Below are positions 32,028-45,686 of a stretch of DNA of 64,000 nucleotides, piece after piece. The notes under the pieces were generated by a model. The model worked only from the letters and a program-made list of their open reading frames with translations. It was not told the origin of the DNA and ran no database searches. This DNA comes from Heliocybe sulcata. Taxonomy: Eukaryota > Basidiomycota > Agaricomycetes > Gloeophyllales > Gloeophyllaceae. Each line of letters opens with the position of its first letter. Position 1 is the stretch's first letter. The stretch is from assembly GCA_004369045.1 (NCBI GenBank), contig ML213507.1, forward strand, positions 238,078 through 302,077. The letters run 5' to 3'. Both the position numbers and the translations under genes were made by a program.

Positions 32028-34313
32028 TTAATCGAGCAGGAGGTTGCCCTATGGATCATAAAGAAGTCAGGCGATCGCGTAACATAGAGTGTGATGGGCA
32101 TAGGCCTGTGCAGATCGCTCACCTCCCTGGTAAATACGATGACGTTGTCGGACAAGAAGCGCATCGCGAAGCCTGCCTCGCAGTACATGAAGTAGTCTTG
32201 GTGGGCGTAGGATTTCAGTATGAGTAGAGGGCGAGCCAGGAGGCGGGTCAACGCTTACAAGTCCACTTTCGCTGGAAGACTTGGATGTCAGCTTCCGTCA
32301 GGTGCGGATATCGCCTTCGTAGAGCGGGAGAAATTCGGCTGTCGAAGTTGCGTTGGAAGCGGTAGTTCCATTCACGAAGGGTTCTGGCGTAGTCTAAGGG
32401 GTGTGAACTTTAGCCATGTCTGGGAGCAAGTAATCGTGCACTGACGAGGGCCGATGTCTTCAACTGAATGAATGTTCAGCCCAGCGTCGGTAGCCGCATC
32501 AACAAGGCTTTTGATGGACGAGAGTTGGCCGCCTCTGTAAAGAATCGTAGATCATTTGAATCTTCAAAACCAAGGTACAGAAGAGACGCACGGGAAGATG
32601 TACTTCCGAATGAAGTCGACATCTCTATACGAGTGAGTGCGGTCCCTCAAACCGATCTTAAAATACCTGACCTACCTAGAGTACGATGCCCACTTCGTAT
32701 CCGGGATAGTGGTCATTGTGCATACCTTGACTGCATTCTCCTCTTTCATCGCCCAGTCCATAACTTTGAACCAATCTCGCATATACTCGATGCCAACTAA
32801 ACGTCAGATACTTCAGAGTCTGTCGCTATTCGGGACCAGGGAATGTAACGTACCGTGTTCCATTACGCCAATCGACACAACGGCATCAAAGGCGTGGTGG
32901 AATTCTTCAGGGAGTTCACGATAATCCATGAGCCGGACTGTGATGCGATGCGACAGACCCATCTCGTCGATCTTCCGCTGGACTACGGACTGCTGCTCCG
33001 TCGACAGTGTTATGGCTTCGACAGTAGCACCGTATTCTGTAGCTGCCTAGTAATAGAAGGATGTTCAGTCACTGAAATACGGGGACCCCTAATTGCTGGA
33101 TAGGACTGACGAGGATCGAGAAGCTGCCCCAACCGCAGCTGCACCATAGTGAGACCTAAAAATCCGCCTCTCATGAGGGGGAAAACCTACCCGATCTCAA
33201 GTACCCGGGAACCCTTCTTGATTCTGGCTTTTCGAGCGAGTAAGTGCAGTTTCTCGAGTTGGCCCTTCTCTAAGTCATCCGGAGCACAGGCCTTGCCTTC
33301 GTCCATTGGCTCCCGGTGAGGAGCAGAGTGTTTTGTCTCGAGTAGATCCCCGGTCGAACCTCCCAGCTCGTCCGTAAACACTGCACATGAGTATCTATGC
33401 CAATTTCAGAGTAGGTGATATAGAAGATAAGTCGAGAAATTTGTACGGACGTCATATCCCGAGATAGGAACGCCTCAAACACTTCGTTCGACAGGTCATA
33501 GTGCATTCTAAGAGAGGATTTGTAAGCGGCTATCTGCGGGTGGGACCATGGCAGCTCGCACGATATGTTCTGACGACTCCTTGTCAAAGCATTGGTGAGG
33601 CGGGTGTTCGATCTGTATCACCAGTACTATTAGTACAGGAGGTCATCACGGCGGCACGCGGCACTTACAGATAACTGAACGTTCTGACTAACGGAGTAAG
33701 GAACATGGATAATTCCCTTAGAGAGCGACGGTTCAAGAGAAAAATCTTTGAAATGGATCACAATCCGTCACAAATACGAGAAGGATCATGTATGACCTTG
33801 AAAATATTGCTGAGGTTGTCCACCTCGATCTCGCCCAACATGTAGGCATCTGCGGTTGAGCAGGTGAGTATGAATACACAATAGAATTGTGGCGCTAGGC
33901 ATTCACCTGCGAAACCAAGGTCCGTGTTCAAGAGCAGACGGACCCAGAAAGCTTCGTCCAAAACTTTGATATGGGCCGTTAGGGCGCCTGAGGGTCCAGC
34001 GACGTGTTCCGGCAGAGTGTACGCGCTGCCAAAATCATGCTGAACGCCCAGTGATTCTACGTGTAACTGGCCTCGAGTTATACGGGATAACGTGGATATA
34101 ATAGCCGATTTAGCTGTGGCTGGAAGTCAGTAATGTTATACTATGAACAAGCATAAGTTCCTCACCGAATGGCTGGATTGCACCCAGGCTTGGGCGACCC
34201 AATAGACTTTGAACGTGGCTGGAGAGATTGTTTAGAAGAGCCTGAGCATTGCTAGAGCCACTGCCAGGAAGATAGTTGCTGCAGTGAGCGATATACTCTC
34301 CAGCAGAAGTCAT
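32028..34313 (-). CDS. Cyclopropane-fatty-acyl-phospholipid-synthase-like SAM methyltransferase
   Basis: Belongs to the CFA-synthase/mycolic-acid-methyltransferase family, which moves a methyl group from S-adenosylmethionine onto an acyl double bond or related lipid. Start at ATG 34313-34311 (MTSAGEYIAHCSNYL); stop at 32030-32028 after a last mini-exon GNLLLD. Motifs in order: KVLDEAFWVRLLLNTDLGFAG then YMLGEIEVDNLSNIFKV (about 33985-33800); MHYDLSNEVFEAFLSRDMT (about 33500-33445); the SAM-binding VLEIGCGWGSFSILV across an intron (about 33205-33115); EAITLSTEQQSVVQRKIDEM and RITVRLMDYRELPEEF (about 33035-32895); GGQLSSIKSLVDAATDAGLN (about 32540-32480); and YCEAGFAMRFLSDNVIVFT near the C-terminus. 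It has many small introns. The fungal substrate is unknown, and a sphingolipid C-9-type role is less likely from the motifs seen. Confidence 0.85.
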
Positions 34314-34951
34314 GGCACAATGAGGAAGGAGGAGCATATTATCGGTGACCACGATATAAATCCGTTGCGGAAGAATTTCCGAGTAACAAGGGACCAGAAG
34401 CAGGGAAGTCGCCTCTAATGTCAGACGGCGGTATGGCATATCGAATGGATTGAAGTCCCCGCGAGAATCGGAATACAGAGAGATCGTGACGCGCAGACCA
34501 TCCTCGATTTAGCGAGTCTTTCCTTCCGTTAGCTCCTTGCTTGTGCATCGACGGATGGTATTATCTGTCTCCGGCCATTCCTCGGATTAGCAGACTCAGA
34601 CCACCGGAAAGCTGTCCTCGCCCCACCGGGTTTATAACCTTAAGACTGCTTCGCACAGTGCGTTCTGGTCTTCAGAGCTTAAAGGTATCCACAGCTGCGG
34701 CCGCAAGCCATGCAGAACGCATGGAGAATCATTTCATGCTCACAAGACCGATATTTCAGCCAGAATTGCCAGCTGCCGCCGAGAATCCAAAGTGCAGCTA
34801 CCGCTCGAGAGCACAAGATTCAGAATGTGGCAAATTCCATCCTTGTGGCGCTTGAGATCTGAGATTCAGTCCGCCATAGTCAAACAGAGCCAAATAAGCG
34901 ATTGTGGCTAGAATTGCTCTTAGACGAATTTAAGACTGGAATTCGACTTGC
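34314..34951. other. Divergent promoter region of the methyltransferase and URB1
   Basis: A 638-bp gap between two divergent start codons. No TATA box is obvious and the only ORFs are unremarkable. A longer first exon of the methyltransferase, starting at ATG 34439, is possible but adds a residue stretch unlike the family. Confidence 0.5.
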
Positions 34952-37900
34952 ATGCCCATCTCACATCTCACTGCTGAGCCTCCGCGCAAGCGTGCCAGAT
35001 TAGAGCAAGATTTTGCTGACGGGAAAGACGTAGCCAAGCGGCTTTCTAACAGGAATCATGACTCCCTTGTTCAGAGTATGTTTTTATTCCTCTGTTTTGA
35101 TGTCTCGGAGACTGAGCAAGCCACAGATCTGAGTAGCCTTCGCAATCGATTTACTGTCAGGCATGACGAGACATCCGTAGCTCCCGACGACGACAGGCTA
35201 AGGCTGGCCCGGAGTTGGTTAGAGGAAGCACCGGGGGCCGGAACGCTGTTCGAAATTTGGGACGAAAGCAAGCAGGTGCGAATGACAGCATATGCCAATA
35301 GTACTACGGGCTAAATGCCATAACAGACCTCCATTACTTGTTTAGTCATATCAGTCTTCTCCAGTCTGTTAACTCTCCTCAGTTCGCAATATACCTTCCA
35401 TGCACTCGGTCAACCGATTGTCAGAACACTGCTTGAACCGCGGTATACGCAGAGGCTGAATACTCACCTCAATGGTGGGCACTCAGAGTCTATACTCGTG
35501 ACACTGAAGCTATTCAATGCTCTGTCCTCTTTCGCCGGCGGACGAGAGAAAAAGATGGTCTTGGAGGCTTTTGCTTGGGAGTCCAAAGTGCGTCAACTAT
35601 CAGTACGTGGTCATGCGCAGACTCATCCCCGCGGGTAGTCTCTTCCGAAGCTTTTGAACATGCGAAGGAAGGGGAAGGCCGCGGAGGGCAAGGATGGCCT
35701 TGCCAAACCAGGTCCGTGCAGTAGTTCGTCATTCCTAAGCATACTTCTTACACGTTGTGAAGACATTCGGACGTTGTATCTCCTATTTTTGCTGTCCTTC
35801 ATCGACTCTTTCGCTACTACCTCGATCAAATCGATTTTCCTTGAGCAGCACCGCAATGCCTTCCAAGCCCTTTTCAAAGGACTTATTCAAGATCCCTACA
35901 CCGTAATTAGGAAGGTTCTCGAGACGTGTTGGACTTATCTTTTCTCCGACTCCAAACTCAAACGCACGCTGAAGATCACGCTCTTTAACGAGATTACCTT
36001 GTCGCATGTTCGTGACCAAGACTGACATCCATCTTCCCCTCCACTGACACGTCGCTCTAGCTATTGAAATTATATGAGCGGAATACCCCCGAAGGCTTGG
36101 AACCTGATCAAATCCCCGCTGATTTGGTTCACCACTTCCTATTAGCGATATGCTCGCGTCCCGGAGTGGGGGTTTGCTTCAAAGACCGAGGCTGGTATCC
36201 ACGCGAAGCGGAAGAGGAAGACCCCGAAGATCCAGAAGGCAAAGGGGGGCACCAACGGGGGAGCAGGATTCACAACAAGATCCTACTCAACGTTCTGAAG
36301 GCCCTAAAGGTCAATGAGGACCCTCGGCAGCAAGAGCTCGCGCTTAAGATACTTGCCGCATGTCCGGAGCTTGTTGCGGTGTACTGGCCTGCAGCCGCGC
36401 TCACCCTGGAGCCACGTCTGTCTTCGAAGTGGATAGCAAATGTTGCCTTTTTCGGCTCCGTGATCTCTCTTCCCGTCCCTGTATCCTCGTTCCAGCTATC
36501 TAACAGCACGCTGTACCAGCCTTCGCCACCGCCTCTCAACTCTATTCTAGAGAATATTTTACCGTCTGTGAGTATCAAGGCGCATCTGTCCAGGGGTCTC
36601 CAATCTCCGGTGGCTCTCGTGCAGCATTGCACGGCTTTGGCGCTGGCCAAAAGTCTGAGAAAGTACGATGAAGTCGAAACAGCCTTTCGCAACATCGAGG
36701 GTGCCCTGCAGGAAAGCGAGGAAGAAGGGCAGTGGGCTCGCAGGCGGAAGGAAGTGGAGCGAGAAGTCCGGCGCCGTGTACCTGATTTCCAAGTAGTGGT
36801 CGCCTTTTCGCAACAGAAGGCGCTTACTGAGGCGGCCCAGAAGGCGGGTACGTCTCCCCATCCGGCGAAGATGGCTTTGATCGCGGAAAGCGCACAGCGC
36901 TTGTTGTGGTTGTACCACTGCTGCCTCCCGTCTCTGGTTGCGGAAGCACGGTTTGACGTTGGGAGGTTGCTACACCACTTCGTGCCCTTGTCAGCGGAAG
37001 GCCAGGGCTCGAGTGTCTCGTCAGATCACTCGGGTCTTTCTACTCTTCAGCAACTGCATATTCTCCGGTTACTCAACGAAAGTGATTCGTTCTCTTGGAC
37101 AAACAAACTAGGTAAGCGATCTCGCATCAATCTTGTCAAGAAATTGTAGCGATGTTTTCCCAGATTCATCCCACAGTTATCTGTATGCATTGCTCAGGAC
37201 ATACGTAAAGAGCGACATCGCGCCCGTTCACAGGATGATCGAGAGCTTGCTGCGCAACATTCTGTCGCAAAGTATCATGTTTCAGGACAGTCCTGATGAG
37301 GTCTACCTATGGTTATCCTCGCTGCCTACCACCCGGCGCAAGCCGGGAACTGCGGCCCCAGACGGCGCATCGCTGACCGACGAAGGCGAGGGTGTCATAG
37401 TCTTCCTGGACGACTGTGTACAACGCTGTATGAAAGTACCGTACAACTACCTCGAAGAGACGGATAATATCCTTGGCACATCCAAAGATGAACTCGGCGG
37501 TCAGACCCAGGTCATCAGCATTCTAGTGGCGGCAGTGCTTGAGCAGCTAGCTGCGAAAATGGACGCGGGGATACTTTCTGCCTCTGACACCCTGGCCATT
37601 GCTACATTCATCCGCAAACTATGTTTCAAGGTGGCGACAACCCTGGAGGACGCCGGCCTTTTGCATCCTGTGGCTCAGCGCGTGGATGCGGTCCTTGCCA
37701 TAGACCGTCTGGACGACGAATATCCGGTCATGAGCCAGGCTGTCCGTCGTGAAGTATCAATGCTGTTCGCGTCGCTCGAGCGGTTAAAAGGAGCTACTTC
37801 GACAGGCATGCATGAGCAGGTTGAGAGCGACCTGGACGTGCGTGAGTTCCTTGAGCATGTGGAGAATATGCCTATCCGTGAGTCGGGACAACCATGTCTC

Positions 37901-40900
37901 ACCTTGCCTTGTATCTGAACTTCCTTGATATGAAGCACCTTCCGAGATTGCGCGGCAAGGCACTGCCTACGAATTAGTGGATTGGATACGTCTTCTCCAG
38001 GACCGGCTATCTCCTGACGACGTGGCTATGCTCGTACGGGGTATGAAGCGGCTCTATCCTAGGGCATTACGCGACTTATGTCAGCATCTTCACCCCGATG
38101 ATAGCGTTCTATGGAATGGCTCATCAATAGAGCAATGGGTCCCGGATATAATGTCAGAGTATGTGATATCGTCAACCTCGCATGCATCATCTTACTGGGG
38201 TTCCAGTTTCACTTTCGAGTGGGCACTAGTTCACTTCACGGACGAGAAGATAATCCATCCGGAGGTCCAAGCAGCACTGGTAGAGGCCGTTCGCCCTGAC
38301 ACCCTTCTGAACCTCAAGAGAGCGGTCTGCCCTTTGCTACAACGTGCGCGCTACAAGGTTGATAACGGGAGCTTCACGAGCGCTTGCCTCGGCATCGCTA
38401 CGCGCGTTGTCACCAAGGCTAGTCAACTATGCCCTAGCGACGACGTCTCGGTCTTCAAGCGGTATATGATCCAACTTTCTGATACTTTCCGGATGCTCTG
38501 TCAAAGCTCGTCTTTGGCCCCTGAAGCGCGCAATTGTCAGTTCTTCTTCCACTAAAAGGCGCCTAGCTGATGTTTGCTCTAGCTCTCCACCAGTTGCTCC
38601 AGGTGCTGATAGACCCCAGAGATGTCGAGGATGGAGCTCTTGGTGCTGACATGGCGGAGTACTGGTATCACGAATTGGGTTGCAGTCTAGACCCTGATAA
38701 GGTAATCTCGTTCCTCTATGTGTAGATGGATATTCTGACGGTCTTTCAGATTGCCTTTGCCTCTCCATGGGTTCCGTATATGAGGGACGAATCACTCTTT
38801 ACGCTGTTGGATGAGGCAGCCTTGATGAGGAACTTCGACGTCCCTCCTGTTCAGTCTGGCTTCTTAATCAAGGTCCTTGCTGCACTTACGAACCGCTCAC
38901 CGGATGTGGCTGCTCTTCTGCGTGAGCGGCTGCCTCATATTGTTTCCCTACGCTCTCCCAGCGTCACTGACCCTGCCTTGGGTGGAATCATCGAAACCGT
39001 GACTGAGGCTACACTTCCACTGGGGCACAATGGATGTGTTTTTGGTTCCGAACACGATAATGCCAAAAGCTGGACCTTCTCCCCTGTCGCATTGGATGCA
39101 CGCTTTGGCCGTCGGAAGGACACATTGTCAGAAGCCATATCCCTAGGGCCGTTCCTTAGTCAGTCGAAGCTGTCTGTTCAAGACGCGCCAGTTATTCGGA
39201 ACCTTCTCTATCAGAGTTCTTCTTCCCGGATCGACTTCCCAACGAGTGTTTTCGAGAATGTGTCAGATGAAGCCTTGTCATTGGAGCACATCCATCTACT
39301 CGATGCTTTCTTGGACTCGACGAGCTGCCATGGCGAGCACTTGTCGGAGATCGATGTCCTTCCTTGGTTGATGAAGCTGCTGCGCCATGCGCGGGAACAT
39401 AAGTTGAGCTCGGTTCATGGTCGGGTTGTTCACAACCTCCTTCACATGTTTCCACGACAACGACTTCCCTTACTGGGAATGCTGCAAAAGGATGTCGCAA
39501 CATTGTCGATGGATTCTGTTACAGACTATGTTCTTGTCTTCGGAACGTCAGCAATGGCCAACATCTCGCCAGAAGTTGTTCAATCGCTCTTCGATCAAGC
39601 TATGCACTGGGCTGTCGAGGTTGTATCCAGCCAGGAGAAGTACTCGGATAACATGGATGCGGTATTCGAGAGGCTGTGTGCGTGAGGCTTGGTCGATAAC
39701 ATTGTTCATCTAATGACATCGTATCTACAGCCACGCTGACGACATACTCCTTGAATGTCAAGGCACACCTCGTAGATCCCCTAATCGCTGCGTCTATCAG
39801 ACACCGGTTGAATATTCCTGGCATACTGACTTTCCTTCATAGCCTTGTCGGGAAGGTCCAGTTGAAGGTTCGCCTGTGCTTTTTCCCAATTGAGCAAATA
39901 GCTAACGTTTTTTAAGCCCGCAGCTGTGAACCGCTATTTACAGAGCATATTCCAACATCCCGAGTTCTTCCGGCTCTGCTCTCTGGCATCGGATTCCATA
40001 TATCCATCGCCTGGGGAAGCCGTAATAACCCTGATGGATGCATTGTTCCAATTGCACCCGACCAACACATGTCAGCCCAGCCACGTCGAGCCTCTGGTAC
40101 TGGTCTATCGGGGTAGTCTGTCTCTTCCGGATCAAAGAATATTTCGTATCTTTCGCTTGTTTGAAGAAACCCGTCAGATGTCTCTAGGCGCTCTGCTGTC
40201 TCGGTGGTGCTCTGCCCGCGACGCCGTGTCTAGCAATGGATTAGAGGCTATCCAAAGCCTTGATGCTAACCGTGTTTTCCGCACATGTCTCTTTTTCCCG
40301 GTGCGAAGAGACGTGAACGCTCGCGGACTTCAAACTCTCCATGCGGGATCAGAGCTGTATGATCCATTGTTTATCACTTTGTTGGTATCGCAAGTATTGC
40401 TCGATACTCGACCGACGAGTGCATTGGCTTGGATTCAACTATTCCGAACCAACGTGATCTCTTTGGTTATTCGCGGCCTGTCTTCCTATGATGGGCTTTT
40501 GCGGCGGACGTCACTAAGCCAGGTTGCCGCGCTCTATAGATGTCTGCAGGTGATGTGCCCTCATTGTTCAGAAATACCCTTACTGATGCTGGTGCAGTCC
40601 GCGGACTTGCAAGAGAAGCCCAACGTCCTCTATCTGCTTAATCTGCTTAGAGGCGTCAAACTTGTCCTCGCAGACGGGGAAATCTCTCGCCTCCCGTCCT
40701 ATACGACTCTCATCCTGGCACACGCCCTCCGAGCTGTGTTCTACCCTTCCAACTTCATTTACCCTCATACGGCCCGTTTCCTCCTCCAGCGACCCACACT
40801 TGATGTCAACGATGTCCCTATGCTCTATGGTATGTTGTACAGCAGTTCCGACGAGTGGAAGAAGGAACGACTCTGGATCGTCAAGTTTCTGGCGGATGGC

Positions 40901-41806
40901 CTGCAGAATGCCCAGGACTGGAGGGTATTCAGACGGAGGCATACCGGGGATCTACTGGCCAGCTTGTTCCAGAGCTCGAGCAAGGATCGTGCTCTCCGAA
41001 ACGGCATACTCGAAGTGGGTTCTTGAGCCCAGATCTACCAGTTGGCCGACGTTCACAGTGATTATTTAGGTTCTCGCCAACGCCACTTCTATTCCAGAGG
41101 CAAATAATGCATTCGTTACCAAGTCGGCGATTCTTCCCTGGATAGAGATGCAGATAGCTCAGGACCTGCGTGAAGAAGAAGTTATAGCGCTCGTCAAGGT
41201 CCTTGAGAACATTGTTTCTCGGGCTGATCGCTGTAAAATGGATTCATTAACCAAGGGTGCATGGAGATCCGCCCTATGCAAATGCCTCTGCTCTATATTG
41301 AGTCGGACAGGTACGTCACAGACATATCATTCGGGATATTTTTGGCCTGTTCTGATTACTCCGGCGCAGCTTTCTCTGCTAGCGTCCTCATGTTCCTCGT
41401 TCCTGCTGTCGTCAGAGTCAGCCTTGCGCCAGTCGGCGTCGTAGTGACTGGACTGCCTTCACTCCTTGACAAGACGTTCGACTGGCTACTGCACTTTGAG
41501 GCTACTATCGTCAGCGAAATCAACAGTTCGTGGAAATACCCTGGTTCTGCAGAAGCGCTCCCGCTGCCTCCTCATGGATCGCAGACGCTGCACTATGTCC
41601 CTGAACGACACTCTGTTCTGGTTTGGGGACAGTCGGTAGAGTCGTTGTGGCGTGTGTCGATGAGCTTGGGTGAGAAGTCGTCGAGTTGGGATGGTCTAAC
41701 CAGTCGGTTATTGGTATGGAGAGCATTGGTAGGCCCTGAGGTCAGCCCGGTTGGAGAATGGGCACGGAGGGAGGTTGTACGCAATCTGGGCAAGCGAGGC
41801 ACCTGA
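34952..41806 (+). CDS. URB1: URB1/Npa1 nucleolar pre-ribosomal-associated protein
   Basis: A very large nucleolar protein needed for early 60S subunit assembly. Start at ATG 34952 (a basic PPRKRAR motif at residues 10-16 may be a nuclear signal); stop at 41804-41806. The Npa1 N-terminal domain shows LLFLLSFIDSFATTSIKS, LIQDPYTVIRKVLETCWTYL and SRIHNKILLNVLKALKVN (35780-36310). Helical-repeat character continues through LRTYVKSDIAPVHRMIESLL (about 37190) and ELVDWIRLLQDRLSPDDVAM (about 37970) to the C-terminus at about 41780. Roughly 2,000 aa result after removing about 12 short introns, matching the family's size. Joins near 37915-37940, 38555-38580, 39680-39735 and 41030-41075 are clear GT...AG pairs; the earliest exons (35075-35650) are the least certain. 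Confidence 0.85.
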
Positions 41807-41918
41807 ATGAGGATTCGTTTATTACACGCTATGGTACAAAAGTATGATACAACGGAATACAGCATGCTGATAGTACAAGAATGAAGTCTGGAGGGATATA
41901 AACAAGAGGTGAATGTGT

Positions 41919-43278
41919 TCAGAGCCTCGACTTGGCGCGTTGTGGCTCGGGCGGATAGGAGATCAGTATGTCAAATATCTGCATGGCTAGTTCTTCAGGG
42001 ACTTCTTGTGGGATCTGACATCGGGCACTGTGAGATGCGTAGACACCGTGCACGAGTAGTAACGTACGAGATGTCCAGCCTTGGGGATGACGCTCTTGGA
42101 GGTGAATGTACGTCCAGACGAGGGGCGTGTCAAAGCCTCTTGGACAGATTTTGGGCTGTAGTAAGATGAGAGCGCTTCTCCGAGACAGCGGAACTGTTCT
42201 TACATGTAGTCATCAATTTCACCGAGTATCAGATGTACTGGGAGTCGCTTGCATGCTTTGTCAAGGCATTTGACCGGTTTAGTGGACCCTTCGTTATCCT
42301 CGTACATTCCCTATAGTTGAAGGTAAGGAAGGGAAAGCGGAAGGTTGGCCTGGAAATGCGACTTACCACTTCCTCCTCTCGAGAGCAAGCAAGAGTGAAT
42401 CCATGCTCGCATGGTCTGATACCGTAGTCCTGATCGCGGAGGAGCAACAGGGGTTAAGACACGCCATTTTGCGCGCTGTCTGGAATCAACTCACCACATA
42501 GAGCTTCATTACTTTTGGGTGCCAAGGTCTCGCCTTCTGCTCCCGCGCTCTTCGCTCCATGCCTCGTCGATAGAACGAGAGCGCTTCTTCGCGGGTCGGC
42601 CAGAAGAACACGCGCGCGCGGGCAGATCGCACAAGCCGTTCCCGGAGCTGCGCAAGGGGCTGCTTCCCCTCCGGGCTCAGCATTGGTTCCACGAGTATGA
42701 CGGAGCAGAAGTTGATCGAGGTGGCCTTTGAAATGCACTGTAGAAACGTCCTAGTAACACTTCAGTGGCACGTTCCGTACATGTATGGGCAGGACTGACA
42801 TTGCCACACCTCCTAACGAATGGCCGATGCCGACTAACTTCCTGGGTCGAAAGTCGACTGGCCCAGCGGTCAGGAACTCGTGCGCTGCTCGCGCATAGGT
42901 CTCGCAAGAGACTGCGGTGCACGTCGTAAGCTACCGACCAACCAACGGAGATCGTAAGAGATTACATTTCTTCGTGTATTCCGGCCGTTGCAAGAGCTCT
43001 TGATTCAGCACAGCGGATACTCCGTGATTCGGACAGTCAATCGCCCATGCTTCGCGGACCTTCAGCTTCGTCTGGGCGACTAGCAGTCCGAACAAGCATT
43101 CCAACGTCGGCTCCCATGTCTCCTTGTGAAAGCTCGTCGAATGAAGCAAGATGAGAGTCAGAGCGTCGGGATCCTGCCCGTTCACGTCAAACTGCGGAAG
43201 CCAGTAGCGTTTTGCTGCGACTTTGAAAGGGTACGCGCAGGACGGCGCCGGAGTGTAGACTACCTCTTCTTGCAGCAT
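41919..43278 (-). CDS. Alpha/beta-hydrolase fold protein
   Basis: Start ATG 43278-43276; stop 41921-41919 after PEPQRAKSRL. The N-terminal strand TLILLHSTSFHKETWEPTL matches the oxyanion-hole region of the fold, and REAWAIDCPNHGVSAVL the next strand. The nucleophile elbow GIGHSLGG (about 42835-42815) contains the catalytic Ser. VILVEPMLSPEG follows, and a PKAGHL motif near 42065 supplies the likely catalytic His. Introns lie near 42960-42900, 42820-42735, 42490-42430 and later. The family includes MpaH-like and other fungal hydrolases; the substrate cannot be assigned. All catalytic elements except a firmly placed acid are visible, so the protein should be functional. Confidence 0.8.
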
Positions 43279-43735
43279 GAGGAGCAGCTTGGGGAAAGGA
43301 TAGTCATAATCCGGGAGAAGGTGCCACTGGGCCGTCTTTCATAGAACCTCTGTCAGTGTGTATACTGGTAGCGACGGGCCCGCGAAACACGGTCTGCGCA
43401 GCATAGCCGTGGACACCGCAATGGAATACGAAACACGGCCCTATGCCGCTGCAGGCTTAGGTTGCTCTTCGACGACAATATCGGACTTCAAAGCTTCACC
43501 GCGAACTCTATTGCGTCGATAATAACGTTATTCTGTAGGCGCTTGTTACACTTCCTCCGGCTATGCTGGTTAATTAAACGGAACCGAAGATCTCGCGCGA
43601 CTTGAATCTTGTGGCTGGAAAGATCTCTCATGAATCTCCTCCGTGAAATTCTCTGTAATGCTACCTTGCCCGTGCTCATATATCTTCGAAGGTCCTCAGC
43701 CGAGATCTAAATTGCAATAAACAGTCATCGCCGTA
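43279..43735. other. Intergenic gap between alpha/beta hydrolase and ADE2
   Basis: The ADE2 stop (minus strand) and the hydrolase start face this 457-bp interval. A minus-strand 63-codon ORF (43679-43488) is basic and has no resemblance to anything I know, so I treat it as chance. Confidence 0.5.
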
Positions 43736-45686
43736 TTACCGCTTCACTTCATACTTCTCCCAGCCGACGTCTTCCAGTCGTTCCACTTTACCCATGACTT
43801 CCGTGTCAAGACTCTTGAGGTACCCCTCCATCGCCGTAATGAGACGCGGCATGCCTGTTCCTAGCATTCGCACAGCTAACAGGCCAGCATTGGTGCTATT
43901 ATTTATGGCAACAGTAGCCACGGGTATACCTCGCTATAACAGGAAATAATAAGCGTCGGTGGTGGCGAGGACCGACAGGCACTGCGACTCACCGGCATCT
44001 GTACAATACTATGCAGCGAGTCCACACCATCAAGTGAACTGCCCTTGACAGGCACGCCGATCACAGGCAATGCCGTCATCGCAGCGACCATGCCCGGTAG
44101 GTGCGCTGCACCCCCAGCACCCGCGATGACGACACGGAGCCCGCGCGAGGCCGCGCTGCGTGCGTACTCGGCCATCCTGTCGGGCGTCCTGTGCGCGGAG
44201 ACAATAGTGAGCTCGTACGGGATCTTGAAACGGTCCAGAATCTTGGCGGCGGGCAGCATCACGGGCAGATCAGAGTCCGATCCCATGATTACGCCCACAA
44301 GAGGACGCGGGTGCGAGTGGCTGGGTACAGGCACAGGCGCGTACTTGTCGATCTCGTCCTGAGGCGATGAGAGGGCTTGGAGGAGAGGCCGCAAGCGTTC
44401 CGAGAGTTGTGCGTCCGAGTCCGCGACGACCGTGATATGACCCATCTTTCGTCCCTTGCGGCACTCCGATTTGCCGTACAGGTGGACTGTCGCACCAGGG
44501 ATGAGATGCGCGGCATCAATCACGGAACTGAGGTCAGACATGTCCGAAGAGAGGCCAATCAAGTTAAGCATGGCTGCCGAGGGAACCTTGAGCGCTGTGG
44601 ATCCTAGCGGAAGCGAAAGAATCGCTCGAAGGTGGTTTTCGTATTGAGAAGTCTCGCATGCTTCAATCGTGTAATGCCCGGAATTGTGCGGTCTCGGCGC
44701 AATTTCATTGATATATATCGTGCCTGCGCAACAATAAATCAGGGACATTCTTCTCTATCTGACTTGAACGATACGCACCATCTTGCATCAGAAACATCTC
44801 GACGCCAAATATCCCAGCACCCTCAAACGTCGCGATTGCAGCCTCGGCGATCGCTTGCGCCCGACTGGGTACAGCAGGATCGCGACTCCGCACAGGAGCA
44901 AAGACGAGGTGCATGATGCTCTCCTTATGGACGGTCTGGACAGCAGGATATGAACGCACTTCCCCCGACGTGTTCCGGACGACCATGACAGCGATCTCCT
45001 CAGCGAACGGGACCCACTTCTCAGCGTACAAAGGGCGATCCCCGAGGAAGTCTATGGCAGCCCGGGCTTCCGAGAGATCACGCACGACAAAGTTGCCTCG
45101 GCCGTCATAAGCCAAGGTTCGGCTCTTCAGCATCAGAGGCAGCCCCAGCTTTTCTGCAGCATCTTGGATGGACTCGACAGTAGAGTCTACGCGAACAAAC
45201 TCTGATACTGAACAGCCCTTTGATAGCAGGTGTTCTTTTTGCAGGAACTTGTCCTGGATAATCCTGATTGTTGACGGAGCCGGATGAACCTGGACAGACC
45301 GTATTTTCTGCACTTCCTCTAGGACGTCGGCATTGACATGCTCAATCTCCACAGTCAGAACATCCACCCGCTGAGCGAGCTCTCTGATTTTCCCCGGATC
45401 CGCAAAGGACCCGTCTATGTGTGCGAGACTCGACGACCGCGGTGAGAGGACTTGCTTGGCGGGCCCGTTCTCGCCGACATCGAGAATTACAACGTCGATA
45501 TTGGATAGAGAAGCTGAGGCCGCTAGCATGCGACCCAGTTGGCCTCCACCTGCGCAGATCTTTGAGTTATTGGATCCCACACCCCGCCGACGGAACCTGG
45601 CGCAGATGGTTCAGGATTATGCTAGACGAATAGATTCTGCCGAGAAACCCACTCCCACCTAGTATTCCAACAGTCTTGTTCGTCAT
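43736..45686 (-). CDS. ADE2: Phosphoribosylaminoimidazole carboxylase (AIR carboxylase)
   Basis: A fused PurK-PurE enzyme converting AIR to CAIR in purine synthesis. Start ATG 45686-45684 (TNKTVGIL), then a ~108-bp intron to [20 protein letters not shown]. The PurK ATP-grasp half includes [33 protein letters not shown] and the intron-split [19 protein letters not shown]. The PurE half begins at about 44300: [43 protein letters not shown], and after a last intron [20 protein letters not shown]. Stop at 43738-43736. All catalytic signatures are intact. The arrangement equals that of yeast Ade2; loss in fungi typically gives red colonies. Confidence 0.95.

Noticed and set aside
34110-34439. Longer N-terminus of the methyltransferase from ATG 34439
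   Set aside because: The extra residues do not resemble the family; ATG 34313 gives a better match and the ORF lower end is intronic.
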